Assembly (NCBI GenBank): GCA_003427395.1
Contig: BFEA01000387.1
Location: forward strand, 1,064,478 to 1,084,774
DNA length: 20,297 nt
Reading direction: 5' to 3'
Source of the DNA: Chara braunii
Lineage: Eukaryota > Streptophyta > Charophyceae > Charales > Characeae
A program made the position numbers and the translations under genes. A model generated the notes under the pieces. That model did not search any database and was not told the origin of the DNA. It worked only from the letters and a program-made list of their open reading frames with translations. Each line of letters begins with the position of its first letter. The stretch's first letter is position 1. Below, one piece after another: positions 1-10,085 of the stretch.

Positions 1-459
1 GACGGTCGGCCGCTCGCTGGCCGTCGAGGTGGCGAATGCATGGCTATCGACAGAGAAAGATGATCGAGAGACGGGGAGAAAAAGGGAGAGAGAGAGAAGC
101 ACAGGACGACACATCCCCACACATCGCCTTCGCCAATCTTCCACCTGCAAGACCATTGGAACCCTCCTATTTCTTCCTCCCTCCGCGCTCCTTGATTCCA
201 AGATAAACGATATCGCCGGGTGCAACGTTGTAGTAAGCCAGAGTGAGGTTGTCCTTGAAGAAACCCCCACGGCTGCTGAGCTTTTGCTTGCTCGCAGGCA
301 GACCAAGCTCTGCAGCGATCTTCCCCTTCAGCGTGCCCACAGTCTCGGAGAGGGAGGTCAGCTGCACCTCGATGGACTGCCCCTTGAGATTGCTTGTGTG
401 CTCCTCGCCCTCCCTGTCGAGAGCAGGCACAGACACCACGATGCTGCAAGGGCCCTGCC
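1..459 (-). repeat. Direct repeat copy 1: SF3A1 last exon plus 3' flank
   Basis: Base 1 onward matches 5470 onward almost base for base (gacggtcggccgctcgctgg in both). Similarity continues through the 3' flank, the stop codon, the ubiquitin-like exon and the splice acceptor, then ends at about 459. This copy keeps an intact reading frame. It has about 38 bases in the 3' flank (around 118-160) that the other copy lacks. Because the match starts at base 1, the duplication probably extends off the left edge. Confidence 0.9.
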
Positions 460-3400
460 AATCACACGCACATAGAAACGAACCAATCCAACAAGAACAT
501 GAAACCTTGACAGTCAGCCAAATCTCCACATCCCACCACAACATGCATTCAATTCCAGAAGTTAGGCCCTGCTCTCATCATAATTACGACTCCCCTGAAC
601 GCGGCTATACAAGACATATCCCGTGCCCCTTCGTGCCAAACAACTACCCCTCTTCACCCGATTAAAACGCCCGGTCATTGTCACTGCATCTGGACTGAAA
701 AATGCCCAAAAAATACACCTATAATGACCGGGCGTTATATTCGGGTGAAGACGGTAGGAGACCTCACCAGGAATGCCAACGCTTGCTGATTGCTCCTCCT
801 CCCCACACCAACATCGAGCGAAGCTCGGTGGCGGGGAGAGACAACGCACAGCAACCGGAAAAAAGGCTAGGTACGCGCCGTCAAATACACAAAACCCTCG
901 GCAAAAAACAAAAAAAAAAAATTATCTGCAAGGATCCGTACCGAGTCCTTTCCTTTCGTTTGATGAAAGGATTGCCGACCACGTTCATTGCATTGTTGCT
1001 ACGAGGATATAAGCAAAAGTCTGGAACATGGACCCTGCCTTGAGGAGCGCAGAGGATGCTTTTATTTTCCCTACAAGGAGGAGACTAGCCCCCATCCGCC
1101 ACCTTCAATCGTTGACGGAGCGGCGGGTAGGGGTATGTTGGAGGCACATCCTTTACAAGGGGTCTCGAATGGCAGAGGAAACCCTTTGCCCTTTTTTTTT
1201 TTTCCCCGACAATACTAATTGGAAGACTTTGACGAATTTCTTTAGTGCGGACACAATAACGATCACACTTGGCTTTTTAATTACTGTAGTAATCCAGACC
1301 GTTGAGACTTTACCACTCTTCTTCCTTCTGGCACATACATATAAATACATATCATCACATGAATATGAGAGCGCAAAAGCGGAAAAAAAGAAAAAAAAGT
1401 ACGAATTCGTTTTTTTATATCTTCTTCCTTATAACTCCCCCTGTTCAAAACCTCTTGCGTACAAGGCCGCCCACGTGGACGTAGGTTGAGCGGTAGATTT
1501 TCGATTCCAATCTGGTTGGTTCGGTCGAGCAATATGGTAGTGGACTGTGGATGATAGCATACATAACACTATGATCGACTGTGCCGTTACAGTATCGCAG
1601 GCAGTTGCCCGAGGCGAAGTTTCGGCGCAAAAAGGGAAAAACAACCAGCAAGGGTGAGTGGGATCCCGTCATACAGAACCGCCCGGTGAACCAACCGTAA
1701 GGCGGAAGAGGGAGAAGAGACGACCAACAAGGGGCTGTGACACAGACTGTGTCATCGGAGTTCCAGCGACTCGTCAGGGGAGACTGAACCCTCATATATG
1801 TGTACATGAACATGCACCGAAATATATATGGATACATACATACGCTGATATACATACCATGAAAACATGCATTAATATATACAGGGACAGGAAGACAAGA
1901 CGTGTTGATTGATAGATCGATAGTCGGTTAGACGGATTGAGTGGATGATTGAATGGATTACGATAACAGAAATATTGCAGGTAGGTCGCCGAATGAATGG
2001 ATGGATGGATGGATGGATGTATTGATGGATAGCATGCTGCGGGAACGACAACGGCGGCACTAAGGTCAAGAACTCACTGCGATGATAGGCGCGAAAGTCG
2101 GACAAGAAATGAACGGGAAGGAAGAGAGCTGTGAAGAGGAAGGAAGAGAGTTGAGGGCTGATTGCTGGGGGATTTGGAACCAAGGAACGAGGAGGGAAGG
2201 GGAAAGTATCGCCGAGCGCACCGAGTGATCTGCGAGAAACTGCTCCTCCGGCACAAGTTGTATTTCCTCCAGCTTCTGCCTCTTCGGCTCGGGTTCGTCG
2301 GGGGGAGGAGGGGGATTGTCCTCTGGGAGAGGGGGGATCATTGGCTCGTCGGAAGAAGGGGGAAGGGGCGGGAGCGGCGGAGGGGGAGGTGGGACGGTGG
2401 GGAGAGGCGCGGGGGCAGGAGGCGGAGCCAATGGACCGCCGCCAGCGACGAATGGTGGTGGCGGCGGAGGCCTTCCGGCCGCCACGTGGACAGCGGCCAA
2501 GGAAGAGAACTGCATCTGTGCGGCGCTGAGTGCGGCCGCCGCCCCCGGCGGGGGCGGGGGCGCCATTGGCGGCGTGCGAATTAACGGAGTGGGATTCACC
2601 ACAGTTGGGGGGGGTGTCGCAAGAACAGGGGTAGGCGGGCGCGCGAGCGGCGGCGGCATCAACGGCGGGCGAACGACGTTCATATTTCCCATTCCGACGA
2701 CGGGTAACATGACCGGCGGCGGGTGATTCTGCGACGACATAGTCGGCGGGCGGGGAATGTTGAGCGAGATGCCTGGCGGCGGCGGAAGCGGTCGCGACGG
2801 CGGCGGTGCCAGTTTCGGCGGCGGAGGCGCCGCCGGTCCTGGCAACGGCCGCCCATCCGGCCCCACGTTCGCCTTCTCCCTGTTTGCCTGTGCGATCTGA
2901 TCTTCCAGCGACAATGCCTGCCCCATTGCCGCATTCGCCGTCCTCGATATACTCCCCGTATGCCCATCCCAGATAACCTGCTTGGGCTCCTCCTTCTTCT
3001 TCTCCAATTCCGCCTTCACCGCACTGGACACCTCCTCCTCCGTGGTCCCGAAGATGTCAGGCCTCGTCTTCGCCAGCCCTACGATGTTCTTGCTGATTTC
3101 TTCGTCCGATGCCAGCGTCGTCTCCCTCAGCTTGGCCATCATCCTCTCCTTCTGCTCCTTGTACTTTGGATCGATCAAGGAGATACGGATGTGCTCAGCC
3201 ATCTCGGATATTGGAATCGTTTCCCCGGTGATTGCAGAGATAACATATTTGGTTGGATCCTTCTCCGCCGTCGCCCTCTCTTCCGGCCTCTTATAGTTGT
3301 ACACGATCTTGATTGGCCTATCGTCGCCATCTATGGCATCCTCAGCAACATGCACCTTTGCGTCCTCAGGCTTACGCGGTTGTTGCGATTGCTGTTCCTC

Positions 3401-4930
3401 CGCCGCAGCGGCTGCTTCTGCTTCTGCTTCCTTCTTCTTCTTCTTCTTCTCCTCCTCGTCGTCTTCGTTCTCCTCTTCCTCCTCCTCCTCTTCCTCGTCT
3501 TCCTCTTCTTCCCCTTCTTCCTCCTCTTCTTCTTCCCCTTCCTCCCTGTCCTCCTCTTCCTCCCCTGGTGCTACCCCATCCACTTCCATCGGCGACTGCT
3601 CGTCTTGATCTTTGCCAGCCACCAGCGGCGCCGGAGGAGGACGCGGACGTCGTGACGGAGGTGGCGGAGGAGGTAGCCTCGATTCCTCAATGCTCGCTGC
3701 CTTCATTCCTTCCTCCACCATCTTCATCTCGTCTTCGTCCATCTCCATCGCCATGTCCTCCCCTGGTCTTCCCGTCACTACCATGCCTTCGCGGACCTCC
3801 TCTTCCGTGAAATCCTCCATCGACAACGCCTTGCTCCGCCTGACCACCTCCTCCAGAGTCAACGGAGCCGGCAGCTCTTCGTCTTCCTCCTCCTTGAACT
3901 GAATCGTTTCGACGACGTAGAAGTCGTGCCAATCAATCAACGCCATCTGGAACCTCTCCTGCTCCAGTTCGTCCTCCGCCTTTTGCCGCGCCCTCTCCTG
4001 GGACTTCTCCCATTCCAGCCGCCGCAAGCACCTCTCTAAGACGGCCGTCTTACTCTGGCTGTCCCGCCTTAGCTTTTCGGCAAGTCCCTTGGGAGGCATC
4101 AGCACCTTCGAGTAGGCATCAGCAAGCGCGGTGAAGAACGTGAACATACTGTGCGTCGGTTTCAAGAAGTGGAATTGCGGGTTCATGTGCTCCCTGCTAG
4201 TCAAGCCCGTCAGAAAGGCCTTCCCATTGCGCGCCACGAAGATGGCAGTCAACTTAATGATGTCCAGATCCAGCCCAGTTAACCCTTCGGGCAGACGAAC
4301 CGTGTACTGCTCCGCTTCCGGAGGCTCTAACGTTTTGGCGGCGCCAACAACCGTAGCCCCATCCTGACTCTCTTCGGCACCATCGCCAGCCACGGCCCCT
4401 GAAGGTGCACTTCCCCTGACATCGCCGGGGCGAGCAGCCGCACCGCCATCTATACCAGGCTTGGCGCTTGGCGCTCCTGCTCCTCCTTGGCCACCAGCGG
4501 CACCTCCTGCCTGCGCACCCGCCGCCCCTCCACCCGCTCCTTGTTGAGGAGCGCTTAAAGCATTCTTGAACTCGTTAACTTTGTGCAAGTAGTAGGCGTG
4601 ATAGGGATCGCTCTGCAGAAGGAAGTTAAATTTCACGTTGTTTCTTTCCGTCGCGAGAATACGCTTCTCGAATTCCGGGCCAAGCCTGGCAACGAAGGAC
4701 GCCGTCTTGTCGACGATGCTGCGAATGTCCGGAGGAGGATGGATCATGCCCACGGCGCGGGTAGAAGTGGGGACCACCAAAGCTGGCTTCGATGCATCCC
4801 CTCCCTTCCCCGAGGACCCCTGGCGCAGCTCTGCTTTGTCGTTTTCGGCGGACTTCATTCCGTTCCCCAAAGAGCCTCCCCCGCCCGGGGGAGCGGGAAG
4901 CGACAGGATTTCTCCTATCGCGGGCGCCAT
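167..4930 (-). CDS. SF3A1: Splicing factor 3A subunit 1 (SF3a120/Prp21 family), two exons
   Basis: Subunit of the U2 snRNP SF3A complex, which helps U2 bind the branch point in the nucleus. Coding exons are 4930-2222 (903 codons) and 454-167 (95 codons plus TAG), 998 residues in all. Visible domains: SWAP/Surp 1 (about residues 66-123, with the FNFLLQ and DPYHAYY motifs), SWAP 2 (about 222-282), a charged PRP21-like helical region (about 294-370), an acidic/lysine tract (about 455-500), the conserved block around VIWDGHTGS (652-660), a long proline-rich region (about 695-880), and a ubiquitin-like domain (about 908-998) ending in ERGGRKK, the family's characteristic end. The ATG at 4930 is chosen because it has G at -3 and +4; the frame stays open upstream to 5230 but shows nothing family-like. 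Splicing joins FLADHS to GPCSIVVSVP, matching the unbroken order in relatives. Human and Arabidopsis proteins are near 790 residues; the excess is low-complexity. I saw no further introns but cannot exclude one. Confidence 0.93.
644..757. repeat. Foldback / long hairpin inside the SF3A1 intron
   Basis: The arms 652-679 and 723-750 are inverted repeats of 28 bases with two mismatches, sharing cttcacccga and aacgcccggtcatt. They are separated by a 43-base loop. Pairing resumes outside after a small bulge (ctacc at 644-648 with ggtag at 753-757). It could be a small MITE-like foldback element or a precursor of small RNAs. No coding capacity. No target-site duplication was recognised. Confidence 0.75.
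1991..2030. repeat. (TGGA)n microsatellite in the intron
   Basis: Tetranucleotide tract with five or six perfect units plus imperfect flanking ones (gaatgaatggatgg..., ...attgatggat). Related GATA/GATT-like interruptions continue on the lower-coordinate side (1905-1960). Confidence 0.85.
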
Positions 4931-5469
4931 ATCTTCTTTTTCCCGAGTCGCTGTCGGGATCAGCGCAACACCAGCTGCGATGGGGACGTTGAGAAGACGA
5001 GAAAAGAAGAACCTCAAGAGGGGCAGGCAGGGAGGAAGCTGCACCAGCCGACTCCGGCAAGAGGCGCACGGCGAATCGTGCACCTGGCCGAAACGCAAGA
5101 GAAGGCGGAAGAGGAGATTCGGGGAGAGTGAGAGAAGGGGGCAGGGGCAAACGATAGAAGGCGTAGCTTCTTTTCTCTCATTGGCCCCGCATGTTGGGCC
5201 GATTCTGGCAGCAAGAAGTACGGGATTCACCGTCTCGAGAATTGCGCGGGAAACCCAGACTCACGCCAAGGATAAGGCTGGCTTTCAAAACCATCTCGCC
5301 AAGCTTCTCCGAGTCAGTATCACCATCGACTTCCTGCTACACCCCGCCTCTCCCCCCCCCCCCCCCCCCCCCCCTTCCTCAGTTTGCCGTGATGACGGAT
5401 AGCAGCACTTCGCTCCAACGGCTCTCTTAGGAAAGCATAAATTGCCATTACTCAAGAACACTAGGTCTC
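4931..5469 (-). promoter_or_regulatory. SF3A1 5' flank: likely 5' UTR and promoter
   Basis: Lies between the SF3A1 start codon and the duplicated exon. It is GC-rich and contains a run of 23 C (5352-5374; G-run on the gene strand). I see no convincing TATA box, as expected for a housekeeping gene. The transcription start cannot be placed. Only about 540 bp separate this gene from the relic of its upstream copy. Confidence 0.4.
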
Positions 5470-5892
5470 GACGGTCGGCCGCTCGCTGGCCGTCGAGGTG
5501 GCGAATGCATGGCTATCGACAGAGAAAGATGATCGAGAGACGGGGAGAAAAAGGGAGAGAGAGAAGCACAGGACGACACATCCCCTTTGCCACCCTCCTA
5601 TTTCTTCCTCCCTCCGCGCTCCTCGATTCCGAGATAAACGATGTCGCCGGGTGCAATGTTGTACCACGCAAGAGTGAGGTTTGTCCTTGAAGAAACGCGC
5701 TCAGCTGCTGAGCTTTCGCTTGCTCGCAGGCAGACCAACTTCTGCAGCGATCTTCCCCTTCAGCGTGCCCACAGTCTCGGAGAGGGAGGTCAACTGCACT
5801 TCGATAGACCGTCCCCTGAGATTGCTTGTGTGCTCCTCGCCCTCCCTGTCGAGAGCAGGGACAGACGCCACGATGCTGCAAGGGCCCTGCCA
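5470..5892 (-). repeat. Direct repeat copy 2: SF3A1 last exon plus 3' flank
   Basis: Second copy of the terminal-exon segment, same orientation as copy 1 and lying just upstream of the intact gene. Similarity stops within a few bases of the splice acceptor, at about 5892, where a tRNA-like SINE head starts at 5903. The arrangement is what remains of a tandem gene duplication whose upstream copy has lost its other exon, or of a partial duplication. Confidence 0.9.
5598..5886 (-). pseudogene. Decayed copy of the SF3A1 ubiquitin-like exon
   Basis: On the minus strand the exon begins after a retained acceptor (TTGGCAG|GGCCC) at 5886 and would end at a TAG at 5598-5600. It encodes the same block up to KLSS. 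There the Arg codon CGT of the intact gene is TGA, a premature stop. A one-base insertion in the run giving ggacaaacctc (the intact copy has ggacaacctc) then shifts the frame before the NLTLAYYNVAPGD-like part. The last residues (GIEERGGRKK) are still readable in a separate frame. There is no SF3A1 exon 1 upstream in this window, so it is a relic and not a working gene. Confidence 0.87.
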
Positions 5893-5902
5893 ACGAAATG
5901 CA

Positions 5903-6232
5903 GCGGCCCAGCTCAGCTGGTAACGCACGCAAGTGGCATTCTGGAGGTCCTAGGTTCAATCCCAATTGGCCTCATGTACCTTCCTCGCCAAGCTTGGCGC
6001 CTGCCACATAGGCCGTTTGCCCCCCGAGCAGAGACCGCTGATGTCCGTAGCGGGAGGGGATGGGAGGGGAGGCACGGCGACTGGCCCATCGAAGAAGCTC
6101 GGTCCTGATGCTACCGGCTGACCCCTGGCCAGTGTCGCCCCCCTGCAGGTCGGGTGCAGCCCCCGCATGTTCCCTCGTTGGAGGTTCGAACTCGCTATGG
6201 GTTCCCCGTAATGCTATAATGATAATAAAAAG
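5903..6232 (+). mobile_element. tRNA-derived SINE-like element
   Basis: The head looks like the 5' part of a tRNA: acceptor-like gcggccc, A-box-like agctcagctggtaacgc at about 5910, and a perfect B box (aggttcaatccc, 5952-5963) at normal tRNA spacing. The rest does not fold as a tRNA, so it is a pol III-type retroposon and not a tRNA gene. A second B-box-like motif (aggttcgaactc) lies near 6180. An A-rich end (ataatgataataaaaa) lies near 6217-6232. The 3' limit is uncertain; a further A-run occurs at 6452-6466. No target-site duplication was found. Confidence 0.55.
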
Positions 6233-7565
6233 GCCTGAAAGGCCGTCCTGTCCAGAGTTGGCTATTTTCCTGCGCCTTCATATTATTCAGCCCTGCCCTG
6301 TTTTTGAGTTAATCTGAGTATGATTGAGTATGCCTCGAGCATGACTCGCAGGCTATTGCCTGTAAGCTAAGCTGGCTGATGCTGCCAGATACTCCGGTTG
6401 AGTTGTGAGGTCCCCGGCCTCTTGATTACTTTTATAATGGAATTGAATTGTTTAAAAAAAAAGAAAGATTTGACAGGTAATTGAATTGGTTCGGCAGCCA
6501 CCACCACTACCTTTCACAGGCAAAGGTGCAGTCGAAGTTGAGCCTCATCCGAAATCTTCGGGGACTTGGGGCTACTGGACCACAAAGGATCGTGGCGCCA
6601 GCCAAAAGAAAACAAAAACGCTGCGTGGGCGCTTCGGCACCAATTGGCGCACTGCACGACTTCACCTCGACAATAAGAGGCTGGCAGCAGCATAGCCATG
6701 GTCTTTGAGTTGGACATTTCAAAATCGAAACGGCGTGCGACGCTGAGGAGGCCACGATCCTTGAGTCTTGAGCATTTTGAAATCGAAACGGTGTGGGTCC
6801 ACTTTTCCTGAATACAAGAGCGCTTCGAATAGAACATGTGCACATTGTATTCGAATGTATTGTGCCAAGTCAAGTCCACCCGCATATGCTAAGGAGTCCC
6901 AAGACAGTTCCAACAAATGGTTCCAACAACTTCGGGCCCAGTCTTACGGTTCTCGCGGTTGGCATTCCGGTCGTCAACTGTTCTGAGTATTCAAATAGAA
7001 CTTGCATTCACATCCATCCAATTTCATTATCTACGACTCTGCAGGACATTTGCCCAACCATCAAGACAACTTCCTACAATCGACGGCACACAAGAGCATC
7101 GGCTAAGATCTACGGGGATTGTCGAGAGACGTGACACTCACCCAGGTTGAAGAACGGCCTCGCCAATCCGAGCGGTACCAATGCCTTGGACGGAAACAGT
7201 ATAAGTCACAGGGGTCTGCCCTGTGACCACAGCTTGTGTGGTCTCTCTAGCAGCGCCCTCCAGTCCGCGCCCGCTCGCAGCACTCATCGCATACGCAAAC
7301 CTGCATAGGATCACACGGGTCAGGTCCTACGGAGTGTGAGTCGTTCTCCTCGCCTTTTGGCGGAGGACTGTTCTACCAGTCTACAGGCCCCTCTGTAATC
7401 AAACTTTTGTCGCCCTCTGGTCAGTTGCTATCAACCCACGTCATCCGCCAGTGGTCGGTCATCGTCAGGTCCAGTCGTTTGCTGGTCAACTTTTTTTGGA
7501 TTTGTCATTTCCTTATCCCTACGGTGAGAGTATCGTCTCCCTAAGTCCCTGCCTCTCTTCCCACC
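6233..7565. other. Unassigned region with small repeats and hairpins
   Basis: No gene is supported. A motif of about 25 bases (ttgaaatcgaaacgg and its variant) occurs twice, near 6715-6740 and 6775-6795. A compact pair of hairpins lies at 7205-7241: gtcacaggg/ccctgtgac, then ccaca/tgtgg. A third imperfect hairpin is near 7345-7368 (tcctcgcc/ggcggagga). Confidence 0.4.
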
Positions 7566-8141
7566 ATGTTCACCTCTGCTTGTCACGCTGGCCACCGTCC
7601 CACAAACCAGGTTACCCCTCCCACTTCCCCACCTGCCTCCCCTCCGCTAAGTCCTAACAGGTCCCGTGCCCAGCCCTCACCTCCCAGTGAACCCCTCATC
7701 TATGACCCATTCCTCCTCGACTTTTTTCCCTCCAAAATCACCATACAATCTGAATTTTCACTATCCGATGAATCTCTGACTACTATTTTTACCTCCCTTA
7801 TCACTCTTCTTTCTTGCGTCATATCCCCCCCACCTATCTCCGCAGAGGAACCCATTACAAAAATCTTCATCCTCGACCCACCGTCAGCCTTCCTATTCCC
7901 CCTCCATCTTTTTTATCTCCCTACCATCGTACCTCCGTCCTTCATCAACCTGCAGTCTTACTTCGTGGGTAAGCGTTTCAATTCCTACCCTTCCCTGAGT
8001 CACTTGCTAGAGTGTGCAGAGTCCAATTCCTTCTACACTTTTCAAAACGGAGCGCAATCCTTTTTCTTTCTTCTCCGTTGTCGGATAAATACCCTTGTAA
8101 GGGTATTTGCCCTTGTTTTTACAGAAGGCACGGTAACGTAA
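7566..8141 (+). CDS. Unrecognised ORF, 191 codons, doubtful
   Basis: ATG in fair context (cccaccATGTTC), then a proline/serine-rich start (residues about 17-45) and a hydrophobic, phenylalanine- and leucine-rich middle. No domain or motif is recognised. The DNA is strongly pyrimidine-rich, which alone can keep a frame open, and the last residues are encoded by a palindrome (8087-8108) that recurs in the nearby retrotransposon. It may be a relic of a mobile element's protein or chance. No intron signals or partner gene are visible. Confidence 0.2.
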   Translation: MFTSACHAGHRPTNQVTPPTSPPASPPLSPNRSRAQPSPPSEPLIYDPFLLDFFPSKITIQSEFSLSDESLTTIFTSLITLLSCVISPPPISAEEPITKIFILDPPSAFLFPLHLFYLPTIVPPSFINLQSYFVGKRFNSYPSLSHLLECAESNSFYTFQNGAQSFFFLLRCRINTLVRVFALVFTEGTVT

Positions 8142-8961
8142 GGGTTGCTATAAAGGAGACGGTGTGAGTTGTAGTATGGGAACACTGTCCTAATATGACA
8201 CTACGATGGAATCCGCGATCAACAAGTCCGTGGCGTATGGATAGCGCAGGTTAATAATCATCGCTTCCTACCACTAAGGATGGAGAACTAATTAGGCGGT
8301 AGAAGTCACGTAAGGAGCGACATTAGTACTCGGGATTAGTTAAAAATCCGACCAAGTAACCGTGATTTATTAGTTGTTTGACTTGGATCCACGGATGTCA
8401 AGCCATCCATATACGGAAACCCTTTAGTTCGTTTTGCTGTAGGACCCAAAGGTCTGGGTAAAAAGTAGTATGGGTCTGACCGTGCGGCCGGGGCGACTAA
8501 AAGAACACATCGGCTTACCGTAACAATGCCATGACAGACATACATGGCTCGATTTTACTCCCGAACAAGATTTGGGACTAACATGCTAATTAAGTTGAGC
8601 CAATCCTCTACTTATAGTTGGTTTACTCCTCTTCTATTTGAAGTAGGAGCTAACCCAGTAGGTACAGGTGCGAATCGATATGTTGGAGGTATGCGGATCG
8701 AGTCTATCCTGCCCATGGGCTAACTCCTTTTTGAGGAGCCAAGGCTAGCCCGACCACTATTTTCGCTCGCTTTTAGACTGATGAGGCTTGAACCTGCGAC
8801 TTGCAGACTAGGAGTAAGTTGGTTAGGAGTGAGATTTGGGCTCCTTCCCGTGACAGAAGCCGACAGTTGTTCACAAGGGGGAGCAACGAAGGTAGTTCGG
8901 GGAACTTTCTTTTTAATTTTTTAATTTTTTTTAATTTATCGTTAGATTCGTTAATTCTTGT
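8142..8961. other. Unassigned region left of the retrotransposon
   Basis: No gene is supported. It contains a two-helix hairpin at 8716-8751 (gggcta...tagccc enclosing ctcct...aggag). On the minus strand near 8783-8797 there is a B-box-like motif (caggttcaagcct) without a clear A box. An A/T-rich run at 8905-8940 precedes the LTR edge. Confidence 0.4.
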
Positions 8962-9325
8962 TGTTCGGGCGTATCGGCCCCCTCCTTTTTGCAAAGCGCG
9001 GGAGCCCTCCCGGCTATGTCACGCAGGAGATAAACAAAACAAAATCAGAGACAACTTAGGAACGACGTAACACATCCTGTGAGCCGCCGAGACGGTCGGG
9101 GTCGTGTCGTTCCGTCGCCACTCTAGCAGGGTGCGCCAATTGTACATCTCGCGGTCCCTTACGACAGAATAGGTTCTCGCGGGGCATAAGCTTTCCTTCC
9201 CTAAGGGGTTGTCACCACCCTTAGGGGCGTATCCCTACCGAGCTACTGACCCACGTGCGGAAGCTTTTAGATACAATTACAGAGGTAGGTCAGCCGAGGG
9301 CGTTTGCTCGTTCGTTGTAGTATAG

Positions 9326-10085
9326 ATACGCTTGGTCAACGCCGATTGTACCCGAACGTCGTCCGTTCCTAGGGCGTTGATCTCCTAGGTACGGAGAAAA
9401 CGTCGGTCGACTAGGACGGTCTCCACCGAATCGGTAAAGTACCTTCCCGTAGAACGGTCCACTCTAGGTCGATAACAGGGTCGGCTCCTTAAACAACGAC
9501 CTCCCGCCCCAGATGCTTCCTAGAGATAGAAGATGTGTCCACTGCAAGTAACTTTCAGTTATTCTCATATCCTAAGTCCTGGGTAATTGGGACGAAAAGG
9601 AATTAGGAAAGGTAAAAAACAAGAATCATTTGGACAGGTATAGGTAGACAAGGTCGTTCGGGATAGAAAGGGTCGTTCCTTGGGGGAAGATTAAGTCCAT
9701 TTGACCTCATCTACTTTATTTCAATCGTATTCATTCTACAACACACGTTGAACAATCTTTTTCAAACCAACGAGTTTTTTTTTTTTTTTTAACAATCAGG
9801 CAGGTAAAAGGTAGAAAGAAGACAATTCATTCCTTCATCTCAATTAGGCATAATCAATCTCCTTTGTAAGCATCCCTCTACCTACTTGCACACCACACCA
9901 AACAACAAGATCAAAGAAAACCAATACAACCCCATACCCTAGTCAGATCTCACCTTTCACATGCATGACTCACACACTCTTTCCTCTACCTTTTCTTTTG
10001 AACGTTCAAAACAAATCAGGGTCAAGCAAAGTGTGGGTTCACACAGGTGTGAAGGGAAATCTGAGTCAATCAACTGACTGATCTT
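9326..10085. other. LTR segment present only in the left copy
   Basis: Both LTRs match up to gtagtata (left 9324, right 16330) and again from about 10086 (cttgattaaagttgtagaat) and 16340 (cttgactgaagttgtagaat). Between these the left copy has about 760 extra bases with no ORF or clear terminal repeats. The right copy has cggttcac at the junction, which recurs a few bases downstream, as if short direct repeats mediated a deletion there. An insertion into the left copy is the alternative. Confidence 0.65.

Larger units (their letters stand above)
455..2221 (-). other. SF3A1 intron (1767 bp, phase 0)
   Basis: On the minus strand the donor is TCG|GTGCGC (exon ends at 2222) and the acceptor is TTGGCAG|GGCCC (exon starts at 454). 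Both sides stay in frame with no partial codon, and the junction falls exactly at the start of the ubiquitin-like domain. The intron holds a long foldback (644-757), A/T-rich stretches, a (TGGA)n microsatellite near 1991-2030 and no convincing gene of its own. Confidence 0.88.

Noticed and set aside
2723-3655. 310-codon plus-strand frame with a leucine-rich, membrane-like end
   Set aside because: Antisense shadow of SF3A1 exon 1; the leucines are the complement of the glutamate run.
4931-5230. Longer SF3A1 N-terminus starting at 5230
   Set aside because: The frame is open but the extra 100 residues show nothing family-like, and the ATG at 4930 has good context and gives the expected distance to the first SWAP domain.
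5903-5970. Functional tRNA gene
   Set aside because: The A and B boxes are fine, but there is no matching acceptor stem or proper anticodon arm; it reads as a SINE head.
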